Source: Firmicutes bacterium UBA5286 (GTDB taxonomy: Bacteria > Bacillota > Proteinivoracia > UBA4975). Taken from it: a stretch of 19,549 bases of DNA. The stretch covers positions 1 through 19,549 of the forward strand of contig DHSM01000003.1 in NCBI GenBank assembly GCA_002408465.1, read 5' to 3'. Under the pieces are notes generated by a model that ran no database searches, had not been told where the DNA came from, and worked only from the letters and a program-made list of their open reading frames with translations. The translations under genes and the position numbers were made by a program. Of this stretch, positions 15,504 through 19,549 are shown in pieces. Each line of letters starts with the position of its first letter. Within the stretch, counting starts at the first letter, position 1.

Positions 15504-16839
15504 TCGATTTGCCTCCTGTTGTTATTAACTTAATATATACTGGTTTTTTCCCGGGCCCTGGTTGGGCGAACCGCTGATCCCGGGCAAGGCCTGCAACCCA
15601 GAAAATCTCGTCGCCCATACGAAATACGGGGTACTGATCCCTGAGCCAACGGGGGATTTTTCGATCAATCATATAATCTTTGAGCTTTTTCCCCCCTCCA
15701 GGAAGATAAAAATAATCTCCCGGCCTTCTGGAGCCAACAATAAATTGCCTTGTTTCCCCTGGCAGCCAGAAAATTGAACTGTCGGGCAGTTCGCTGGCAG
15801 CGGCGGTTATAAATAGATTGCCGATTCTTCTCTGGCCGGGAATCGGCACTTGGGTATCAGGGATTTGTCGAGATGGGGGCCTTTCGCCAATAGCAATGCC
15901 GTCGTGGAGACGATAAGCCCGCCCCCCTTCCGGCAAGTCCACAGAGGCTCCCGTCTGCCCGTCCAACAAAGCAAGGACGGCTTTGATATGTTTGACCCCG
16001 GCAAATTCAGGCAGCAACTCCAGAACAACTCGGTTTTGCAAGGCAGGGTCTAGTTTGCGCAAGCCTTGGACTGAAAGGGCCTGAGGGGCAAAGGGCAAAG
16101 GGCTTGTGATTGTCAGTTTGGTCAAGGCTTCCCGAGTGATGCCGTCTAATAATACCTGATCCCCGTGTAAATTTTCAATGGTGTTGAGCAAAACCCCGTC
16201 AATGCCCGGGTTAAAGGCACGTAACTGGGGAAGGAGCTGAAGGCGGATGCGATTGCGCTGATAAGACAGACTGTCGTTAGTGGCATCAGTCCGCCAGAGC
16301 ACTTGGTTGTCAAGGCAGTATGCTTCGATTTCCGCCCTGGTTACAGCCAACAGCGGCCGGATTAATTTGGTCTCCCCGTCCAGGGGCCTTTCTCGGGGAA
16401 TTCCCTGTAATCCCCTGCCCCCGCTTCCCCTGAGCAGGTTTAATAAAAAGGTTTCCACCTGATCATCGGCATGATGGGCTGTGGCCAGCTTGTTGGCCCT
16501 AAAATGCTGACAAGCCTGGATTAGCGCCTGGTAGCGCTGCTGCCGGGCGATATTTTCCTCGGATTGGCCGCCTTCCCGCCTGACATTGACCCTGATTACA
16601 AGTCTGGGCAAGCCGTTTTTCGCAGCCCAGGCACAGACATACCTGGCATCAGCCTCTGCCGCCTCACCCCGCAGCTGATGATTGACATGGGCGACAAAGA
16701 GTTTTGCACCGCAGGCGGTAGCGACCTGGTGCAGGGCATGGGCAAGGCACATGGAGTCAGCCCCGCCGGAGACCGCCGCCACAATCCGATCTCCCGGCTG
16801 AAGTGTCTGTCGGCATAAGTGCAAAATCTTATCTGTCAT
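15481..16839 (-). CDS. tilS: tRNA(Ile)-lysidine synthetase
   Basis: Attaches lysine to C34 of the CAU-anticodon tRNA-Ile using ATP, so that it reads AUA. Essential in most bacteria. The 452-residue protein has the N-type ATP pyrophosphatase P-loop SGGADS (24-29), then HVNHQLRGEAAEADARYV, the TAHHADDQVETFLLNLLRGSG block and the RPLLAVTRAEIEAYC segment, followed by the C-terminal TilS domains (GRRIPKWLRDQ-like motif, seen as DRKIPRWLRDQYPV). I chose ATG 16839 because AGGTGG (16848-16853) lies 8 bases upstream; the GTG at 16851 falls inside that site. It follows spoIIE and overlaps hpt by 23 bases. Confidence 0.95.
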   Translation of the reverse strand: MTDKILHLCRQTLQPGDRIVAAVSGGADSMCLAHALHQVATACGAKLFVAHVNHQLRGEAAEADARYVCAWAAKNGLPRLVIRVNVRREGGQSEENIARQQRYQALIQACQHFRANKLATAHHADDQVETFLLNLLRGSGGRGLQGIPRERPLDGETKLIRPLLAVTRAEIEAYCLDNQVLWRTDATNDSLSYQRNRIRLQLLPQLRAFNPGIDGVLLNTIENLHGDQVLLDGITREALTKLTITSPLPFAPQALSVQGLRKLDPALQNRVVLELLPEFAGVKHIKAVLALLDGQTGASVDLPEGGRAYRLHDGIAIGERPPSRQIPDTQVPIPGQRRIGNLFITAAASELPDSSIFWLPGETRQFIVGSRRPGDYFYLPGGGKKLKDYMIDRKIPRWLRDQYPVFRMGDEIFWVAGLARDQRFAQPGPGKKPVYIKLITTGGKSNEQIIGG

Positions 16840-16847
16840 ATATAATA

Positions 16848-16853
16848 CCACCT
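16848..16853 (-). promoter_or_regulatory. ribosome binding site that fixes the tilS start
   Basis: AGGTGG on the minus strand, 8 bases upstream of ATG 16839. It includes the in-frame GTG at 16851 and so rules against that codon as the start. Confidence 0.75.
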
Positions 16854-16931
16854 AAGGAGAATAGTACAAAAACAAAATGGGGTTGAATAAAGTCTTTCTC
16901 CAAAAACAGCAAATATCCTTCCTCTGTCTAT

Positions 16932-16964
16932 AAAAAACATACCCCGCTGAAGAAGCGGGGTATG
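16932..16964 (-). terminator. rho-independent terminator of spoIIE
   Basis: Minus strand: an 11-base perfect stem, CATACCCCGCT (16954-16964) with its complement (16938-16948), loop of five bases, followed by six Ts (16932-16937). It begins 5 bases after the spoIIE stop. It separates spoIIE from tilS, so tilS should have its own promoter; no clear one is visible in the 90 bases between. Confidence 0.92.
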
Positions 16965-16969
16965 CGGGC

Positions 16970-19303
16970 CTATACTGCCCGCTGATTCCAATACGCTTGT
17001 TTTTTCGCCTCTCGCACCCGGACAACAATCACCGTCGCATCATCGGAAAAGTTGCTCCCTGCCCTGTCAGCGCGATTAAGCAATTGTTTTGCCATGGCAG
17101 GCGCAGCTATATTGCCCATAAGCTTTAACTGGTTGGCCAGCCAGTCTTCATCCCTGTCCTGACCATCTACCATGCCGTCGGAAACCATGACTAGGCAATC
17201 CCCCTCCCGGATGGCCCGAACTGCCTGGCGGGGCTCAATGCCGGGGACAATGCCTATGGGCAGCCCCGCCCCTGATATCAGCTCGACCTCGCCGCCGCTC
17301 TTGAGGAAACTTGGAGCGGCGCCGGTCTTGTAAATATCTATTTGCCCCCTGGCTACATCGATAACCGCCAGGTCCAAGGTGGCAAAGCGCTCATTGCCCC
17401 GCAACACCAAAAGGGAGTTTATTGCTTTGATGGCGGTTTCGGCTGAAAAGCCTGCTTCCAGCATGTCTCTGGCCAAACACAGGGCCTGGTCGCTTTCCGC
17501 CCTTGCCCGATTGCCTTTGCCCATTCCATCGCTGAGCAGGTACGCATGTTTGTCCGAGGCAGTTTGCAGATGATTGAAACAATCGCCGCTGACATCATCT
17601 TTGGCTGACTGGGCCACTCCCAATTCAAGATAGTACTTAACGGGAACGGCAAAAATCAGTTTATTCGCATCCCGGGCTGGCACATTTTCCACCAGCTGCA
17701 GAGGTTGTCCCATAACATCAGATACCATCGCCTGGATGGCGCCCAGGGGGTTCTCACCGGCGGGAACCTTTGCCTGAATACTTACCTGCGGCAAATTTCG
17801 CTCCGTTCCAGCTACCGAAAGGTCCATGACCTCTACCCCCCAGTTTGTCAAGCGTTCAGCCAGATCCCCCTCCAAGTCCTGCCGGCAATTGACATCCAGC
17901 CGGATTTGTTTCGACAGCCCCGCAAGCACCTCAGATACTCCCCGCAGCTGTTCGGAAACAACATCTTTGCATTCATTCACTTTTGCCGCCCAGCGCCGCT
18001 CACTGGCGTACTGCCGATAGAGGCTTTCAGCCTGGCTCAGCAGCTGCTCGATATTGTGACAGCGCCTGGACAGCAGTCCATCAAACCCGGAGCCTGCCTC
18101 CCCCGAGGAAGTCAGATAGTCCATGAGCTGGCTGTAAGTGCTGTAAAGCTCTTTTTCCCAACAGCGCTTGTAATTTATACAGCCGGTGCAAACTGCACAG
18201 GATAGATGATCAAACATCCGGGACATTTGCAGATGATTGCCAGCGACTCCCTCAACTCCGCTGGTATTGCGAAACGAGTTGGCAAGACGGGAAAATATGA
18301 GGGCCAATTTCTGCAGTTTTAAGATCATTGCCCGGCGCAATCGCTGCTGATACTCCCAGGCCCATTCACCATTTTGACTGACAAGCAGGCGCCTGGCCTT
18401 TACGCTGACCCGCGCGGGAGTTAGCAAAAACAGCAATCCCGCCCCAATCAGGTCAGCAAATCCCAAGGCAACAGAAGGATACCCCCCATATACCAACATG
18501 GCAAGAATGCCAACAGCAAAGCCGGCAAAAGTCCCCCATCGCCCCCATTGGCTGAAAATCCCGGCTAATAAACCGGCCACTGCCAGGGTTGACACGACGA
18601 CAGCGGGATAGACATGGCCATAACCGGCCAGGATTCCTGCGACTATACCCGTGCAGGCACCTGCTCCACTGCCTCCTGCTGACGCCGCGGCCAGGATTAG
18701 CCAGCCGACGACTAACGCCAATAAGTTAAAGGGACCAAGTTTAATTCCGGCAATGCTTGTTAAGGCCACCACTGCTGTAACAACCAAAGCAAGCGAGCGC
18801 TCAAGTCCTTCATCCGCAGCGGGGATTTCCTGCCGCAGGGCCAGCCCCGCCTGGCGAAATATCAGCGCCCCTGTAGCAGCCAAGCTCAATTCCATGAGCA
18901 GCAACATCCAATCATAGCCTAACATCGGTCCCATGAAAGTGGGAATCCTGTAGGCAATCTGGCCCCCTACGGCCAAAAGCACCAGCCCACCTGAACTAAG
19001 GGTGGGGGCCCTGATCCTAATCAGGAAAATTGGCACCAGGGGCAACAGCAGCCAGAGAATTCCCCCCCTTCCAGCTGAAAAATATCCCAGGACAGTACTC
19101 AGGCCAATCCAAACTGGATGGGCAGCAACTGCAGCTGTAAAAAAGGGAATGGCAAATGGCCTTAGGCCCTCTCCAATTACCACTCTGGCCAATAATGCCG
19201 CTAAAATAGCGGTGGGGAAAATGCGCTTGTGAAACAGCTTGTCCAGCACAACGCCGGCAAAAGACCGGAATCCAGTCAGTGGCATGCTCTGTTTATTTAG
19301 CAA
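16970..19303 (-). CDS. spoIIE: stage II sporulation protein E (SpoIIE), PP2C phosphatase
   Basis: Membrane phosphatase that dephosphorylates the anti-anti-sigma factor SpoIIAA and so turns on sigma-F in the forespore; it also binds FtsZ during polar septation. 777 residues, against about 827 in Bacillus. Layout: about eight to ten hydrophobic helices (30-295), a central regulatory region (300-560) with a Cys cluster C369, C372, C375, C381-W, and a C-terminal PP2C domain with metal-binding acids in SGDCFNH (Asp574), LLSDGMGKG (Asp592), VSDGMVDG (Asp709) and FSDDATVIVV (Asp754-755). The start is TTG at 19303, with GGGAGG 7 bases upstream; the ATG at 19285 would be about 25 bases from that site. 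Controlled by an apparent Spo0A promoter. Confidence 0.96.
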   Translation of the reverse strand: MLNKQSMPLTGFRSFAGVVLDKLFHKRIFPTAILAALLARVVIGEGLRPFAIPFFTAAVAAHPVWIGLSTVLGYFSAGRGGILWLLLPLVPIFLIRIRAPTLSSGGLVLLAVGGQIAYRIPTFMGPMLGYDWMLLLMELSLAATGALIFRQAGLALRQEIPAADEGLERSLALVVTAVVALTSIAGIKLGPFNLLALVVGWLILAAASAGGSGAGACTGIVAGILAGYGHVYPAVVVSTLAVAGLLAGIFSQWGRWGTFAGFAVGILAMLVYGGYPSVALGFADLIGAGLLFLLTPARVSVKARRLLVSQNGEWAWEYQQRLRRAMILKLQKLALIFSRLANSFRNTSGVEGVAGNHLQMSRMFDHLSCAVCTGCINYKRCWEKELYSTYSQLMDYLTSSGEAGSGFDGLLSRRCHNIEQLLSQAESLYRQYASERRWAAKVNECKDVVSEQLRGVSEVLAGLSKQIRLDVNCRQDLEGDLAERLTNWGVEVMDLSVAGTERNLPQVSIQAKVPAGENPLGAIQAMVSDVMGQPLQLVENVPARDANKLIFAVPVKYYLELGVAQSAKDDVSGDCFNHLQTASDKHAYLLSDGMGKGNRARAESDQALCLARDMLEAGFSAETAIKAINSLLVLRGNERFATLDLAVIDVARGQIDIYKTGAAPSFLKSGGEVELISGAGLPIGIVPGIEPRQAVRAIREGDCLVMVSDGMVDGQDRDEDWLANQLKLMGNIAAPAMAKQLLNRADRAGSNFSDDATVIVVRVREAKKQAYWNQRAV

Positions 19304-19310
19304 AACTGAC

Positions 19311-19316
19311 CCTCCC
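19311..19316 (-). promoter_or_regulatory. ribosome binding site that fixes the TTG start of spoIIE
   Basis: GGGAGG on the minus strand, 7 bases upstream of TTG 19303. It supports the non-ATG start over ATG 19285. Confidence 0.78.
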
Positions 19317-19333
19317 GCAAAAATGGTAGGGTC

Positions 19334-19339
19334 ATTATA
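19334..19339 (-). promoter_or_regulatory. -10 element of the spoIIE promoter
   Basis: Perfect TATAAT on the minus strand, about 30 bases before the TTG start, with transcription starting near 19327. No good -35 is visible at 17 bases; at 21-22 bases the sequence reads TAACAA/CTAACA. Weak or oddly spaced -35 boxes are typical of Spo0A-activated sigma-A promoters such as Bacillus spoIIE. Confidence 0.7.
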
Positions 19340-19402
19340 TCTCAGGGCAAGGGGTAAATTTTGTTAGTTTTTGCAGGCAAAGCGCAAGCTTTTTCCCAAA
19401 GA

Positions 19403-19409
19403 TTCGACA
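19403..19409 (-). promoter_or_regulatory. Spo0A box upstream of spoIIE
   Basis: TGTCGAA on the minus strand, an exact match to the core binding site of phosphorylated Spo0A. It lies 63 bases upstream of the -10 and between the tRNA terminator and spoIIE. A single box is visible; I found no second close match nearer the promoter. Confidence 0.7.
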
Positions 19410-19416
19410 AGAACAC

Positions 19417-19444
19417 AAAAAAAGCCCGCAAGGGCTTTAAAAAA
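19417..19444 (-). terminator. rho-independent terminator of the tRNA cluster
   Basis: Minus strand: AAAGCCC and GGGCTTT (19432-19438 and 19421-19427) form a 7-base stem with a 4-base loop; the following T-run occupies 19417-19423. It is about 10 bases downstream of the tRNA-Val 3' end and upstream of the Spo0A box. Confidence 0.88.
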
Positions 19445-19448
19445 CACA

Positions 19449-19524
19449 TGGTGGGCGAAACAGGGCTCGAACCTGTGACCCCCTGCTTGTAAGGCAGGTG
19501 CTCTCCCAGCTGAGCTATTCACCC
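19449..19524 (-). tRNA. tRNA-Val (anticodon TAC)
   Basis: A complete 76-base cloverleaf on the minus strand. The acceptor stem GGGTGAA pairs with TTCGCCC (one G-U pair); D arm GCTC/GAGC; anticodon stem CCTGC/GCAGG with loop CTTACAA, giving anticodon TAC (valine GUA/GUG); T arm ACAGG/CCTGT with loop TTCGAGC. Discriminator A and CCA are encoded in the DNA. It is read 3 bases after the neighbouring tRNA and followed by a terminator. Confidence 0.97.
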
Positions 19525-19527
19525 GTA

Positions 19528-19549
19528 TGGTTGCGGGGGCAGGATTTGA
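19528..19549 (-). tRNA. 3' end of a tRNA, probably initiator tRNA-fMet (cut by the window edge)
   Basis: Only the last 22 bases are present: part of the T loop (TCAAAT), the 3' side of the T stem (CCTGC), the 3' acceptor strand CCCCGCA, A and CCA. This matches the 3' end of initiator tRNA-fMet as I remember it from Bacillus, including A at position 72, which in initiators faces an unpaired C1. The anticodon is outside the window, so identity is inferred. Confidence 0.72.

Noticed and set aside
16854..16931. Promoter for tilS in the gap after the spoIIE terminator
   Set aside because: A promoter is expected because of the terminator, but the candidates (for example TACTAT in TTTTGTACTATTC) lack a matching -35.

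Overview
The window comes from a spore-forming member of the Bacillota, most likely Clostridia or a close relative. Three things point there: the order spoIIE-tilS-hpt-ftsH downstream of a tRNA cluster, strong AGGAGG-type ribosome binding sites with some TTG starts, and a perfect Spo0A box upstream of spoIIE. Nearly everything lies on the minus strand, so transcription runs from high to low coordinates. The sequence is dense, with no gene-free stretch longer than about 150 bases. I see no CRISPR array, insertion sequence, phage gene or toxin-antitoxin pair.

Right end (about 12985-19549, read right to left): the 3' end of a tRNA that is probably initiator tRNA-fMet, a complete tRNA-Val(TAC) and its terminator, then spoIIE with a Spo0A-type control region, its own terminator, tilS, hpt (overlapping tilS) and ftsH with a promoter of its own. 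This is the conserved replication-origin-side neighbourhood known from Bacillus.

Middle (about 5943-13080): a compact histidine-degradation operon, hutH-hutU-ftcD-hutI-fhs. It converts histidine to urocanate, imidazolone propionate, formiminoglutamate and glutamate, with the one-carbon unit passed to tetrahydrofolate. The last gene encodes formate-THF ligase, which can run in reverse to make formate and ATP. The cyclodeaminase (FchA) and FolD needed between FtcD and Fhs are not in the window. A consensus sigma-A promoter overlaps the ftsH stop codon, and between it and hutH lies a strong terminator-like hairpin. This arrangement suggests either an ftsH terminator or a conditional terminator (attenuator) for hut.

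Between fhs and nadA a single plus-strand gene (4507-5898) encodes a multi-pass membrane protein. Its C-terminus resembles the CPBP/Abi intramembrane protease family but lacks nearly all catalytic residues. A 26-bp perfect palindrome separates it from fhs.

Left end (25-4376): nadA-nadB-nadC make NAD precursor de novo from aspartate, followed in the same tight operon by a dusB-type tRNA-dihydrouridine synthase. A TTGACA-N17-GATAAT promoter precedes nadA. In Bacillus the ftsH region runs on towards dusB and lysS, so the hut operon plus the membrane gene looks like an accessory block set into a conserved housekeeping backbone.
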